This document shows positions 26,561 to 35,439 of a DNA stretch of 64,000 nt, piece after piece; the first letter of the stretch is position 1, and every line of letters starts with the position of its first letter. Position numbers and translations under genes: made by a program. Source of the stretch: CAVSUR01 sp963731285 (GTDB lineage Bacteria > Actinomycetota > Actinomycetes > Streptosporangiales > Streptosporangiaceae); NCBI GenBank assembly GCA_963731285.1, contig CAVSUR010000001.1, forward strand, positions 620,001 through 684,000, in the 5' to 3' direction. Under the pieces are notes generated by a model. It saw nothing but the letters and a program-made list of their open reading frames with translations, was not told the origin of the DNA and searched no databases.

Positions 26561-26644
26561 CTAGTGCGCCCCTCAGGCAATCACCAGGACCGAACCAGCA
26601 AGTCAGCGACCTGTGGTCAAGATCAAGTCTAATTCGTGGCCGAA

Positions 26645-27595
26645 GTCAGGTCAGATCGGCCAACTCTGCGCGGACTACGAGCGAGCCTGTCACGTATCTG
26701 TTGTCGCGCCGAAGGAACACCTCTTTGTTTGCGGATCTGGGTGATCGCGGCCATGTAGATGGCGTGGTTGAGCCGGCGGTTGCCGCGCCGGGATAGCCGG
26801 CAGGTTTTCCGCTGACCGGAGGAGACCTTGACCGGGGCGGTGCCGTTCCAGGCGGCGAAGTGGTCCCGGCTGGGGAAGCGGGACACGTCGCGGACGGCGC
26901 CGATGACCGTGGCGGCGATCACCGGGCCGACCCCGAACAGCCCGGTCAAGCCGGTCCCGGCCGCCCGGACCGCCACTGTGAGCTTTCTTCTCGGTGTCGC
27001 GCATCTGCGCGTCGATGTCCCGCAGATCGGCCACGAACTGGGCGGCGAGCTCGCGGCTCGCCGCGGCGACCGCGTCCGCCGGGGTGATCGATCCCAGCAG
27101 CTGCGCGGCCTGGCCTGCGGTCAGCTGCTTGCCGACCCCGCCGGGCAGCAGCCGCACAGCACCGCGTGCAGCCGGCACACCAGCTGGGTCCGCAACCGGC
27201 CCAGGTCCCGGTGCCGTCCGGACCAGACTCCCAGCACCGCCGCGTGATCATCGGCTGCTGCCGCCCGGGCAGATCGCGAGCGCAGCGCCGCCACCGCCAC
27301 CGACCGGGCATCGTTCGGGTCGTTCTTGTTCGCGTTACCGGCTGCCAGCAGCCGAACCGGGCACTGAGCCTGGGCTGGATGCCCGGCACCCGCTCCCCGG
27401 CGGTCAGCAGCTGCTGGGCCAGCAGGTACCCGGTCCCGTCCGCGCCCTCGATCGCCCAGGTCCGCTCCGGCCAGGGCACCGCCCACGCCAGCAGCCGCTC
27501 CGCCTGCGCCGCGCCGGCGCGCACCCGAAGCTCGCCCAGCGGCTCTTCCGCCGCGCTGATCGCCACCGCCGTATGCACCGAATATTTATATCTCT
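26645..27595 (-). pseudogene. IS110-family transposase, multiply frameshifted
   Basis: Minus-strand pieces in several frames spell an IS110 transposase. The RuvC-like N-terminal part has HTAVAISAAEEPLGELRVRA, WPERTWAIEGADGTGYLLAQ and NANKNDPNDARSVAVAAL. The C-terminal transposase_20 part has GLTGLFGVGPVIAATVIGAV, FAAWNGTAPVKVSSG and LSRRGNRRLNHAIYMAAITQ. The first about 10 residues and the end of the protein are missing. At least three frame changes are needed, so the element is inactive. No terminal repeats are expected for IS110. Confidence 0.85.
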
Positions 27596-27955
27596 CCGCC
27601 GGCGGCCGCCATTGCCGTATCGAGCACAGATCAGCCCGTTCGGGGCGGCCCTCAGCGCTACCCGCTACCGGCGAAGTCGTGCGGCACCCCGCCGCGGTCA
27701 TGGGACGCGGCCGTCCCGGTAGACGATCCGCTAACGGGCGCCGTCACGATCAGGTGGCGAGCGGCAAGAGCCGATCAAGCCCGCTGGCCAGCGTGGCGCA
27801 GGAAGACCGCGTCGGATGGAACTCTGTGCGCGGCTGGGTGAGCGCCGGGCTCGTCCGCACATGCCGCGAGCAGCACGGTCGCATGCTGCTCGCTGAGGCG
27901 GAGTCATGCGTAACCGCAGCACCCGGGGCCACGCGTGTGGCGATCGAGGCACCAG
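27596..27955. other. No recognisable gene
   Basis: About 360 bases between the IS110 remnant and the DUF1801 gene. Frames on both strands lack start signals or known motifs. Confidence 0.45.
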
Positions 27956-28405
27956 TCAGGAGATTGCGGCCTTCACCAGTTCGGCGACCTTCTTCTCCAC
28001 CGCGGGGCCCCACTTCTGGAGCGCATACGACACCGGCCACATGTCGTCCTTGTCGAGATTCGCAGCGTCCTGGAACTCCAGGGTGGAATAGCGGAGGTTG
28101 AACTTGCCCGAGTTCTTGAACGCGACGACGATCTTACCGTCCGCGTTAGCGTAGGCGGGCATGCCGTACCAGGTCTTCGGCGACAGCTCGGGGGCGGTCG
28201 TGGTCACCGTCACGTGTACGCGCTCGGCGAGCGCACGGTCCTCTGATGTCATCTGCGCGATGCTGTCGAGGACCGCTTGCAGGCCCTCGGCCTTCTTGGC
28301 GCCCTTCTTGCCCTCCGCGCGCAGCTCGGCGGCACGCGCCTTCATCGCCGCACGCTCTTCGGCGCTGAAGCCGGCGGATTCGGCCTTGGCAGTACTCGCG
28401 GGCAT
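27956..28405 (-). CDS. DUF1801-family protein
   Basis: ATG 28405 (MPASTAKAESAGF) is chosen because AGAGGGGAGCCCAAG precedes it; the longer frame crosses the promoter. Product is 149 residues. A charged N-terminal helix (EERAAMKARAAELRAEGKKG) is followed by the DUF1801 core: TAPELSPKTWYGMPAYANAD, GKIVVAFKNSGKFNLRYSTL and a basic C-terminal helix (KKVAELVKAAI). The fold is shared with YdhG and frataxin-like iron chaperones, but function is unproven. A TGTCGA-16-CATCGA element lies 29 bases upstream, so ECF42 control is possible. Confidence 0.88.
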   Translation of the reverse strand: MPASTAKAESAGFSAEERAAMKARAAELRAEGKKGAKKAEGLQAVLDSIAQMTSEDRALAERVHVTVTTTAPELSPKTWYGMPAYANADGKIVVAFKNSGKFNLRYSTLEFQDAANLDKDDMWPVSYALQKWGPAVEKKVAELVKAAIS

Positions 28406-28434
28406 TCTTGGGCTCCCCTCTTCTCGTGTAGGGC

Positions 28435-28462
28435 TCGATGTCCTCCCAGCCTTCTGTCGACA
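28435..28462 (-). promoter_or_regulatory. Possible third ECF42-type promoter, upstream of DUF1801
   Basis: On the minus strand, TGTCGA (28462-28457), 16 bases, CATCGA (28440-28435). The spacing is identical to the two stronger elements, with 4 of 6 matches in the -10. The TGTCGA is part of the palindrome CTGTCGACAG, so chance or another factor cannot be excluded. Confidence 0.4.
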
Positions 28463-28629
28463 GGCTAGGCGCGACCACATGGTGGCACTTCTCGATTACC
28501 TGATCGGTTCGGGATCCTCCTCGCGGCTCCGCCTGGATGCGGCCCGGTGACGCCGCTGAGTGGAGGTCGCCGTGGCCGGCGAGCTGGTCAAGCCGTGGGC
28601 GACATGGGTTCGTGGCCCGATCAACGCGA

Positions 28630-29172
28630 TCATGAGCTACCGGACACGCCCTGCCAGGCAAGCTCGGCGAAGCTGAACAGCCGCCGCGGGGTCACCCGCA
28701 GCCAGACGGCTGCCCAGTCCAGACTGCCGTCGCCATTGCGCAGCTCGGTGGTGCTCCGGACGTCCTCCGGAACGCTCGTCAGCATCTCGGCCGGGCCCTC
28801 GGTGAGCACCGCGGCGTGGGTATCATGCTCACCCTCGATGATGGACAGCGCCAACCACGGGTAGGCCCGGACGTTACCGAGCCGGACCGCGCCGCCGAGC
28901 GTGGGGAGCCAGAACGCCTCCGCGTATATGGAGAACAGCGTCGGTGCGGCGTGAGCACGGCCGTCGGGCCGGGTGGAGGACGCGAGCGCGTAGGTCCGGC
29001 GCGATAGGTACCCGGCCAGCTGGGGTCCGGTCATCCGCCGGTCCGGCGGGTACGCCGTGCGCACCGCCGGACCGGCCCGGCTGAAGGACACCTCCTGCAG
29101 TTGGCGCAGCCAGGCGGCCAGGACCGGATCGCCAGCACTCGCTGGAGGCTCTTCTCGGCGGCTACGTGGCAT
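28630..29172 (-). CDS. Pyridoxamine 5'-phosphate oxidase-like flavin or F420-binding protein
   Basis: Product is 180 residues, with GGAAAGGACCAGCCCT before ATG 29172. The split-barrel pattern is visible: LAGYLSRRTYALASSTRPDG (strand 1), RAHAAPTLFSIYAEAFWLPT, then AVRLGNVRAYPWLALSIIEG, which matches the PPOX-type core with a conserved Arg-pro-his strand. C-terminal WLRVTPRRLFSFAELAW closes the barrel. Members bind FMN or F420 and reduce or oxidise small molecules. It lies in a run of small minus-strand detoxification-type genes. Confidence 0.8.
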   Translation of the reverse strand: MPRSRREEPPASAGDPVLAAWLRQLQEVSFSRAGPAVRTAYPPDRRMTGPQLAGYLSRRTYALASSTRPDGRAHAAPTLFSIYAEAFWLPTLGGAVRLGNVRAYPWLALSIIEGEHDTHAAVLTEGPAEMLTSVPEDVRSTTELRNGDGSLDWAAVWLRVTPRRLFSFAELAWQGVSGSS

Positions 29173-29288
29173 AGGGCTGGTCCTTTCCCCGGGCGTATCT
29201 GATGTCGCAGCTCGTCCGTCCGGGTCCCCGGAACGGACCGTGGTAGGGACGGGCAGGACTGGCGGTGGACGTTCATTGCGTGGGGTTG

Positions 29289-29597
29289 CTACTGCCTGCC
29301 GGTGCGCTCACGGTGTTTGCAGCCCGGCCAGCAGCAGGGGCGATGCTGGCCTGCCTCCAACTCTTCCTGGGTCCGGCGGATGCGGCGTTGTCGGGTCGTC
29401 TGCTGCTTCGCGTCCTGGACCCAGCAGATGAACTCGTTGCGGGCCAGAGGCGTGATGTCCGTCCAGGCATCGAGTGCCGTGGTGTTGGCAATCAGCGCCG
29501 TGCGCAAATCTGCGGGCAGCTTGTGCACTACCCCGCCGGGCACTCGCTGGCTGTCGGTGCCGGTGGTGCTCGTGGCGGACTGTTGCGTGGCCGTCAT
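29289..29597 (-). CDS. YdeI/OmpD-associated-like domain protein
   Basis: ATG 29597 (MTATQQSATSTTGT) follows GAGGGGAGGAATCAGC. Product is 102 residues. The core GGVVHKLPADLRTALIANTT, ALDAWTDITPLARNEFICWV and AKQQTTRQRRIRRTQEELEA is the C-terminal helical half of the YdeI/OmpD-associated (bacteriocin-protection) family, normally the second half of a longer protein. The tail contains CCWPGCKHRE. The start codon overlaps the stop of the VOC gene in ATGA, so the two are translated together. Confidence 0.8.
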   Translation of the reverse strand: MTATQQSATSTTGTDSQRVPGGVVHKLPADLRTALIANTTALDAWTDITPLARNEFICWVQDAKQQTTRQRRIRRTQEELEAGQHRPCCWPGCKHRERTGRQ

Positions 29598-30274
29598 TGC
29601 TGATTCCTCCCCTCGGCGATCCCCAGTGATTGCCGTGGTGCAGTCGTGCTGCGCTGCTCGGCGCACAGCGGTGCGGCCTCCCAGGCGAATCCGTCCGGGT
29701 CGGTGAAGGACCCGGCATCGCTGGCGATCACGATCCGGTGCGAGCCACCGCCTTCTGGGCAGACGCCGAGGTCCTTGGCGGCCGCGCGGCGGCTGTAGAG
29801 TGCCAGGCTGATAGGCGAGGATGGGGTGTCGAACTGGACGTACTTGCGGCCGAAGCTCTTAGCGACGGCCAGCCCGTGATCGACGTAGAACAGCTTGCTC
29901 GCCTTGACGTCCGCGACCCCGAGCAGTAGCACGAACTCGTCGACGTTCCGGCTCGCCGGGCCGGTGTCCTTCTTCGTCGAGGTCGCGATCTTCCAAATCG
30001 CCCCGTCCGGGGCCTGGACGACACCGCCGTAGCCCCAGAAGCTCTTCGTGGCCGGCTTGAGCGGCGTGGCGCCGGCGTCGAGGGCGGTGCCGAGGAAGCT
30101 GTCGACGGTGCTCGGCCGAGACACCACCAGCGACAACGCGTACCCGCGGAAGCCGCTCGTCGGGGCCTGCGGCGCCCGGACCCGCACCCTGTCGCCCAGA
30201 CCGAACGCGGCGTAAAAGGCCTCGGCGGCTTCAGGATCGGGCACGTCGAGGGTGACGGATTCGATGGAGATCAT
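29594..30274 (-). CDS. VOC-family (glyoxalase/bleomycin-resistance fold) protein
   Basis: Product is 226 residues, with GGAAGGGAGCTGTC before ATG 30274. Two VOC modules occur: ISIESVTLDVPDPEAAEAFY at residues 2-21 and NVDEFVLLLGVADVKASKLF at about 112. Each opens with a beta strand and the helix typical of the superfamily. Metal ligands are not obvious, as in many small-molecule-binding members. It lies divergent from the ECF41 sigma gene (80 bases between starts) and is coupled to the YdeI-like gene. A role as target of the sigma factor is plausible but no matching promoter was found. Confidence 0.85.
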   Translation of the reverse strand: MISIESVTLDVPDPEAAEAFYAAFGLGDRVRVRAPQAPTSGFRGYALSLVVSRPSTVDSFLGTALDAGATPLKPATKSFWGYGGVVQAPDGAIWKIATSTKKDTGPASRNVDEFVLLLGVADVKASKLFYVDHGLAVAKSFGRKYVQFDTPSSPISLALYSRRAAAKDLGVCPEGGGSHRIVIASDAGSFTDPDGFAWEAAPLCAEQRSTTAPRQSLGIAEGRNQQ

Positions 30275-30354
30275 GACAGCTCCCTTCCGCGATTAGACTC
30301 TCGTCGACCTTCTGGTTCACTGCTACGACGGATCGCGACGGAGATTCATGACCG

Positions 30355-31230
30355 ATGTCCCAACACGAGGACCTGTCCACGACCTTCGAGGGCAGCCGCG
30401 GCCGGCTGCGGGCGATCGCCTACCGGATGCTGGGCTCGCTGGCCGACGCCGACGACGCGGTGCAAGAAACCTGGCTGCGGCTGGCCCGCGCAGGCATCGA
30501 TGAGGTGGCGAACCTCGACGGCTGGCTGACCACGGTGGTCTCCCGAATCTGCCTGGACATGCTGCGGTCCCGATCAGCACGCCGCGAGGAGCCGCTCGGC
30601 GAGCACCTGCCCTACCCCGTGGTCAGCAGCCTGGACGCGGCCGACCCCGAGCAGGAAGCCGAGCTCACCGACGCGGTCAGCATGGCGCTGCTCGTGGTGC
30701 TGGACACGCTGAGCCCCGTCGAGCGTCTCGCGTTCGTGCTCCACGACATGTTCGCGGTGCCCTTCGATGACATCGCCATCATCGTCGGCCGCTCGCCGAA
30801 TACCGCCGCCCAACTCGCCAGCCGCGCCCGACACCGGGTCCGCGGCCAGGTCGCGACCACCGACACCAGCGTGGCCCGCCAGCGGGAGGTCGTCGAAGCC
30901 TGGATCGCCGCCGCCCGCAACGGCAACTTTGACGCCCTGCTCACCCTGCTCGACCCAGACGTCGTGGTCCGAATCGATCTCGGTGCCCTACCCACCGGCG
31001 GGCTACGCGAGGTCCGGGGCGCCGCCCACGCCGTCGCCCTGGCCACCAGCTACCGGCGCTTCGCCCAACACGCGCGACCCGCACTGGTCAGCGGATCCGC
31101 AGGGATCATCGTCACCGCCGACAACGGGCAACCCGCCTCGGTCATGGCGTTCACCTTCGCCGCAGGCACGATCACCGAGATCTACATCCTCGCCGACCGG
31201 TCCCGCTCACCCGGGCTCGGTTCGGCCTAG
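30355..31230 (+). CDS. ECF41-group RNA polymerase sigma factor with SnoaL-like C-terminal domain
   Basis: Product is 291 residues. Sigma-2 is at about 10-75 (GSRGRLRAIAYRMLGSLADA, DDAVQETWLRL, LDGWLTTVVSRICLDMLRSR) and sigma-4 at about 110-165 (LSPVERLAFVLHDMFAVPFD, IVGRSPNTAAQLASRARHRV). A SnoaL/NTF2-like extension spans about 180-285 (EAWIAAARNGNFDALLTLLD, PDVVVRIDLGA), the fused autoregulatory domain of ECF41. The group usually neighbours a carboxymuconolactone-decarboxylase or epimerase gene; none is seen here, only the divergent VOC gene. Its own reported promoter type (TGTCACA -35) was not found nearby. Confidence 0.93.
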   Translation: MSQHEDLSTTFEGSRGRLRAIAYRMLGSLADADDAVQETWLRLARAGIDEVANLDGWLTTVVSRICLDMLRSRSARREEPLGEHLPYPVVSSLDAADPEQEAELTDAVSMALLVVLDTLSPVERLAFVLHDMFAVPFDDIAIIVGRSPNTAAQLASRARHRVRGQVATTDTSVARQREVVEAWIAAARNGNFDALLTLLDPDVVVRIDLGALPTGGLREVRGAAHAVALATSYRRFAQHARPALVSGSAGIIVTADNGQPASVMAFTFAAGTITEIYILADRSRSPGLGSA

Positions 31231-31610
31231 CGCCGGACACCAGCACAGGTCAGGCCCGATGACCGGCACGCTCCCAATTGGCCGTGTCAGTCGGCCGGGT
31301 CGTTCACGGCATGGCTGGCCGCCCATCCCGGCGCGGAGTAAGAGGCGACTCGCGAGAATACTGGCCGCCTGCAGGCGTGCCTTTCGTTTGACCTGTCTCT
31401 CGAGCTGCCGGCGCCGGCCTGGCCCACTCGTCTCTGGCTTGATCAGGAGCTTGTCCGCCCTCGCGGGCGTGGCCCCTCACAGTGCTGCCGCGAGGAGTGA
31501 CGGTCATCCAGGCCGGCTGCTTTCTGAACGCATGTGAGGGCGCTGTGGCCTGGTGGTCCTGTCTGCGCGGCCAGCTGGGCCGGCAAGGACGGGGCCGGCT
31601 GGCGCTGGTG
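31231..31610 (+). other. No recognisable gene
   Basis: About 380 bases after the ECF41 gene and before the glycosyltransferase remnant. No ribosome binding site, motif or hairpin of note. Confidence 0.45.
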
Positions 31611-32204
31611 TCACGGGCGCGGCGGGCTTGACCCGCCGGATCTGGCGCGGTGGGCGAACAGCTGGCGATAGGCGCTGGCGTATACCGCGGCCGCTGCGCT
31701 GGGGGTGACTGCCGGGCGTAGGCCGGGGTCGGGGCGCTCACCGCGCAGGACGCGTGCCAGTGCCCCGGCGAGGGCGCGGGGGTCCTCGGGCGGGACCAGG
31801 ACGCCGCGGCCGTCGCCCAGGGTGCGGGCCAGGCCGTCGACCTCGGTGCCGACGATCGGGACACCCAGGCCCAGGGCCAGCACGGCGCTTTGCGACCAGG
31901 ACTCCTCCCGGGAGGGCACGACGTGCACGCTGGCCCCGGCGATGTAGCGGGCGCTCGTGGGACCATCCCGGCAGATGTATGACGGCGTCCAGCCGCGGGC
32001 GGCGATCAGCTGAGTCAGCGCGCCGCGCAGCGGGCCGTCACCGACCAGGTAGGCCGGCGGTGGCGCGGGCAGCAGGGCAAGGGCCTGAATGAGCACGTCA
32101 GGTGCCTTATCGCCACGGACCCGGCCGGCGAAGGTCAGCCGCGGCGCGGGGAGCCCGGGCGGTGGCCTGGCAGACAGGCCTGCTGCCCAGGATCCGGAAA
32201 ATTC
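31611..32204 (-). pseudogene. Family 4 glycosyltransferase, C-terminal domain only
   Basis: The minus-strand frame is open from a TGA near 32205 without a start codon and encodes the GT-B C-terminal domain: LPAPRLTFAGRVRGDKAPDV, LIQALALLP, YLVGDGPLRGALTQLIAARG, VHVVPSREESWSQSAVLALG and GVPIVGTEVDGLARTLGDGR. These are the nucleotide-sugar-binding motifs (E-x7-E type region). The acceptor-binding N-terminal half is absent, so the gene is truncated. An internal ATG at 32096 exists but would give only a fragment. Confidence 0.8.
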
Positions 32205-32702
32205 TCATCCGGCCTCCCGTCCCGGGACCATGGCCGCTCTTGTCGCGCAGCGCCTGAGGGCCGCCTTCCTGACGGCGGCACGAAGGCCCGGCCAGGGCCC
32301 ACCATCTCCGGCCCGCGAACGAGTAACGCCCCACCGGCACGCCCGGAGCGGCCCACGCCCGGCACCTATCATGATCCATGGGCTCAGCGGCGCGCCACCG
32401 CGAACCGCTGCCCGCTCAGCCGGGCCAGGCCGGCCTTGCCCGGTGACGATCCGCGCTGGCGATACGGGCATCGGGCCGGGTCTGGCAGTCGCGGAACCAC
32501 CCCCCATCGCGGGAAACCGCACGCTCGCCCCTACCCCAGTCAGTTCCGCACACGCATCGCCCGACGGCGACACCACGTCGTGCGAGCCGCTGATCTGGCT
32601 GCGGTAAGAATGAGTATCCGAAGCGACAGACTGTCCGAGCTGAGCCGACTCACTGGGCGGGCGCCGATCACCAGCAGGGCGCGCATAACGACCTTCCTTG
32701 CC
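32205..32702. other. No recognisable gene
   Basis: About 500 bases between the glycosyltransferase fragment and the MarR gene. Open frames on both strands lack start signals and motifs. It may hold the eroded N-terminal part of the glycosyltransferase, but I cannot read it. Confidence 0.45.
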
Positions 32703-33194
32703 TCAGTCGCTGGCCAGTTCGTCGGTGGCGGTTCGTCCGGCGTGTGCGGTCCGGCGGAGGAAGTCGGCGAACAGCTGGAGTTCGGCGTCGCCGTATTCGG
32801 CGCAGATCTGGTCCATTGAGGCGTTCATCCCTGAGTAAAGATGCAGCAGTTCGGAGTTGCGGTCGCGTAGCGCCCGGATGAGGACGGCGCGGCGGTCGGA
32901 GGCGCCACGGTCGCGGGTCACCCAGCCGCCGCGTTCGAGCCGGTCGATGATGCCGGTCATGGTGGCGGGATGAAGCCCGGCGCGTCGTGCGAGGGCGCTC
33001 GGGCTGAGCGGGCCGTGCCTGTTGATGAGATCTAGGCAGTCCAGGTCGACGTCCTTGAGCTCGACGCGCGCGCCGACGTGATGGTTGAGCAGGGACAGCT
33101 GGCTGCTCAGCTCGCGCAGCGACTCCTTGATTGCGGTACTCAGCCGCCGTCTGCGCCGTGACGAGTCTGCGCCGTCAGATGATATGGAATCCAT
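32703..33194 (-). CDS. MarR-family transcriptional regulator
   Basis: ATG 33194 (MDSISSDGADSSRRR) gives 163 residues. The winged HTH is at about 60-120: LKDVDLDCLDLINRHGPLSP, SALARRAGLHPATMTGIIDR, LERGGWVTRDRGASDRRAVL, the DxRxxx wing typical of MarR. The dimerising helices surround it. A 7-1-7 inverted repeat (ATATGGA A TCCATAT) overlaps the start codon, and the region is unusually A+T rich for this DNA, so autorepression is likely. The divergent gene (start 33277) is a truncated NAD(P)-binding protein, the probable former target together with the intact relative at 33454. Confidence 0.92.
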   Translation of the reverse strand: MDSISSDGADSSRRRRRLSTAIKESLRELSSQLSLLNHHVGARVELKDVDLDCLDLINRHGPLSPSALARRAGLHPATMTGIIDRLERGGWVTRDRGASDRRAVLIRALRDRNSELLHLYSGMNASMDQICAEYGDAELQLFADFLRRTAHAGRTATDELASD

Positions 33195-33196
33195 AT
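33182..33196. promoter_or_regulatory. Probable MarR operator
   Basis: Perfect inverted repeat ATATGGA-A-TCCATAT overlapping the start codon of the MarR gene, flanked on both sides by ATGAT-like sequence. It is the most A+T-rich spot in the surroundings. Binding by the adjacent MarR protein is inference. Confidence 0.6.
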
Positions 33197-33276
33197 GATA
33201 TGATCCTCGTGTCTTCTGGAATACAGATGAAACGATACCCCCGGATGGGGCACCCGTGCACAGGGAAGGGCTCGCC

Positions 33277-33423
33277 ATGATCTTGGTCACCGGAGCGACG
33301 GGCAACGTCGGGCGCGAGGTGGTGACGCTGCTGCTGGAGAGCGGCGAGGAGATCGGGGCGGTCACCCGCGATCCGGCCTCCGCCGCGGTGCCTGCCGGCT
33401 ACGCCACCGCCTTCCAGAACTGA
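33277..33423 (+). pseudogene. Truncated NAD(P)-binding (NmrA/SDR a) protein, 48 residues
   Basis: The start is good (CAGGGAAGGGCTCGCC before ATG). The sequence MILVTGATGNVGREVVTLLL, then ESGEEIGAVTRDPASAAVPA, is the nucleotide-binding beta-alpha-beta unit of NmrA-like atypical SDRs, followed by an abrupt stop (ATAFQN). The other 200 or so residues are missing, and the next gene starts 30 bases later with a similar protein. Probably a deletion remnant left in the MarR-controlled position. Confidence 0.75.
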
Positions 33424-33453
33424 ACACAACCCTCGCCAGCCCGGGAGCGCCGG

Positions 33454-34131
33454 ATGAAACTAACGATCTTCGCAGCGACCGGTGGCATCGGCCGGCAGAT
33501 CCTCGAGCAGGCCGCCGGCGCGGGCCACGACGTCACCGCGGTCGTCCGCAACCCCCAGAAACTGCCTGGCGGCCTGGCCAGGCCGGTACGCGTCGTCACA
33601 GCCGACCTGGCGGCCCCGGACCCAGCAGCGCTCAAGTCCGTCGTCGAAGGAGCCGACGCAGTGCTCTCCGGCCTGGGCCCGCGATCGGACTCCGAGGCCG
33701 GAATCGCCACCCGGGGCACGCGGGCCATCGCCGCGGCGATGAAGGCAGCAGGCTCGCGGCGCATCGTCGTCGTCAGCGCCGCGCCGATCGGGACCGTGCC
33801 CTCACCCGCCAGGCCGAACCCACCCAAGCACGACCCGGGCGACGGGTTCTTCATGCAGCACTTGCTCAGCCCGCTGACCAAGGCGGCGCTCCGCAAGCAC
33901 TACGCCGACCTCGCGCAGATGGAAGACATCCTCCGCGACAGCGACCTGGAGTGGACTGCCGTACGACCGCCACGGCTGACCGACAAGCCGCTGACCGGCA
34001 CCTACCGGACGGCCCGAGGGCAAAACCTCCGGCGCGGCATCTTCATTTCACGCGCCGACGTCGCCCATTACATGCTTCGCGCACTCGAGCAGCCCGAGAC
34101 GATCAGGCAAACCATCGGCATCGCCAGCTAA
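33454..34131 (+). CDS. NAD(P)H-binding atypical SDR (NmrA/BVR-B-like)
   Basis: Product is 225 residues, start ATG 33454. The N-terminal nucleotide motif is MKLTIFAATGGIGRQILEQA (the family ATGxxG form). A DAVLSGLGPRSDSEAG loop, RRIVVVSAAPIGTVPSP and the C-terminal LEWTAVRPPRLTDKPLTGTY are typical of the atypical SDR group containing biliverdin reductase B and NAD(P)H-binding epimerase-like proteins. It follows the truncated relative and probably belongs to the MarR-controlled unit. Substrate unknown; redox sensing or quinone reduction are possible. Confidence 0.88.
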   Translation: MKLTIFAATGGIGRQILEQAAGAGHDVTAVVRNPQKLPGGLARPVRVVTADLAAPDPAALKSVVEGADAVLSGLGPRSDSEAGIATRGTRAIAAAMKAAGSRRIVVVSAAPIGTVPSPARPNPPKHDPGDGFFMQHLLSPLTKAALRKHYADLAQMEDILRDSDLEWTAVRPPRLTDKPLTGTYRTARGQNLRRGIFISRADVAHYMLRALEQPETIRQTIGIAS

Positions 34132-34159
34132 CCGGAACGAGGAAATCACTGGAGTTCCC

Positions 34160-34470
34160 ATGTTTTATCGCCTACGTCATTGTCACCATCGTGGTCATTG
34201 CGGCTAACGCCTTCTCAGGCATCGCCGCCATCGTCCACTTCAAGCCAATCCTCCCTGGCATGGCCAGGGCAGGCGTGCCGGAATCGTGGCTGACCTTCCC
34301 GATCGGCACCCTCAAGACAGCGGGCGGGCGGCCTGCTGCTCGGCCTCATTGGCGTGCCGCTAATCGGCACGGCGGCTGCCATCCGCCTCATCCTGTTCTT
34401 CGTCTGCGCCATCTACACCCACCTGCGCGCATTCGCCGGCCCTGCTGTACGGCCATCCCCAGGGGCGATG
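34160..34470 (+). pseudogene. DoxX-like membrane protein, frameshifted
   Basis: After an ATG at 34160 (an extra T puts the rest out of phase) one frame reads FIAYVIVTIVVIAANAFSGI, AAIVHFKPILPGMARAGVPE and SWLTFPIGTLKTAG. Near 34325 the frame changes to GLLLGLIGVPLIGTAAAIRL and ILFFVCAIYTHLRA. This is the four-helix DoxX/DoxX-like fold, with the last helix eroded. At least two indels are required. DoxX proteins are small quinone-related membrane proteins often paired with NmrA-like reductases, as here. Confidence 0.75.
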
Positions 34471-34599
34471 AAGGAGGGAGCCATCAGCCTGCTGCCTGGC
34501 GCCAGCGTGATCGGCGGCACGGCCGGCACCGCCTGGAATCAGGTCGCGCTGTGGCAGGTTCGCCGTGTGCGGTGGGCTGCGGGGGGCTATATATCGGGC

Positions 34600-35439
34600 A
34601 TGGCGCAGCGGTGCGGGGCAGATGGTGCCGTTGACCCGCCTCCGGGGCGAGTCCTGATCGCGGGGGACTGGCACGGTAACCGGGAGTGGGCGCTCAGCGT
34701 GATCAATCGGGTACCTCAGCTGCTGGCGGGCGAGCGGACGCGGCTGATTCTTCATCTGGGGGACTTCGGGATCTGGCCGGGCGTCGAGGGCAAGCGTTAC
34801 CTGAACTCTGTCAGCGCGGTCCTGGGGCTGGTGAAGGCGCAGCTGTGGTTTGCTGACGGGAATCACGAGGACTTCCCGCAGCTGGCCCAGATGGCGGGCG
34901 GCACGGCCGCGGACGGCCGGGTCGCGGTCCGGCCGGATGTCTATTACCTGCCGCGCGGTCACCGGTGGGAGTGGCATGGCCGCACCTGGCTGGCGTGCGG
35001 CGGCGGGGTCAGCCTGGACAAGGCGGCCCGCACTGAGGGTATCGACTGGTGGCCGCAGGAGGAGATCACCAGCGGGCAGGAAGCGGCCATGATCGCGGGC
35101 GGCCGCGCGGAGGTGATGGTGTGTCACGACTGCCCGTCCGGCGTGGGTCACGCCTTCCCGCGGCCGCCGTGCTGGTGGGCGCCGGCGGACCTGGCGCGCA
35201 ACGACGGGCACCGTGAGCGGCTTCAGCGCATCGTTGATGCCGTGCGGCCAGCACATCTGATGCACGGTCACCTGCATCGCGCCTACCAGCGCACCTGCGA
35301 CTTCGGTTACGGGCCCGTCCAGGTCACCGGGCTGGCCGCCGACGGGAGCCTGCGGAACTTCACGGTGCTGGACGTGGAGTCGATCACCTGGAAGCTGCGG
35401 CGCCGAAGCCTGCTGGATGTCCTCACCAGGCAGGCCTAG
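34600..35439 (+). CDS. Calcineurin-like metallophosphoesterase
   Basis: The frame is open further upstream (from 34354, running out of the DoxX remnant), but homology starts near ATG 34600, giving 279 residues. Metal-site motifs are IAGDWHGNREWA (DxH as DWH), LILHLGDFGIWP (GDxG-like GDF), LWFADGNHED (GNHE), VMVCHDCPSG (H) and LMHGHLHRAYQ (GHxH). The set is complete for a binuclear metallophosphoesterase. Substrate unknown; similar proteins occur in phages and plasmids of actinomycetes. No good ribosome binding site is seen before 34600. Confidence 0.85.
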   Translation: MAQRCGADGAVDPPPGRVLIAGDWHGNREWALSVINRVPQLLAGERTRLILHLGDFGIWPGVEGKRYLNSVSAVLGLVKAQLWFADGNHEDFPQLAQMAGGTAADGRVAVRPDVYYLPRGHRWEWHGRTWLACGGGVSLDKAARTEGIDWWPQEEITSGQEAAMIAGGRAEVMVCHDCPSGVGHAFPRPPCWWAPADLARNDGHRERLQRIVDAVRPAHLMHGHLHRAYQRTCDFGYGPVQVTGLAADGSLRNFTVLDVESITWKLRRRSLLDVLTRQA

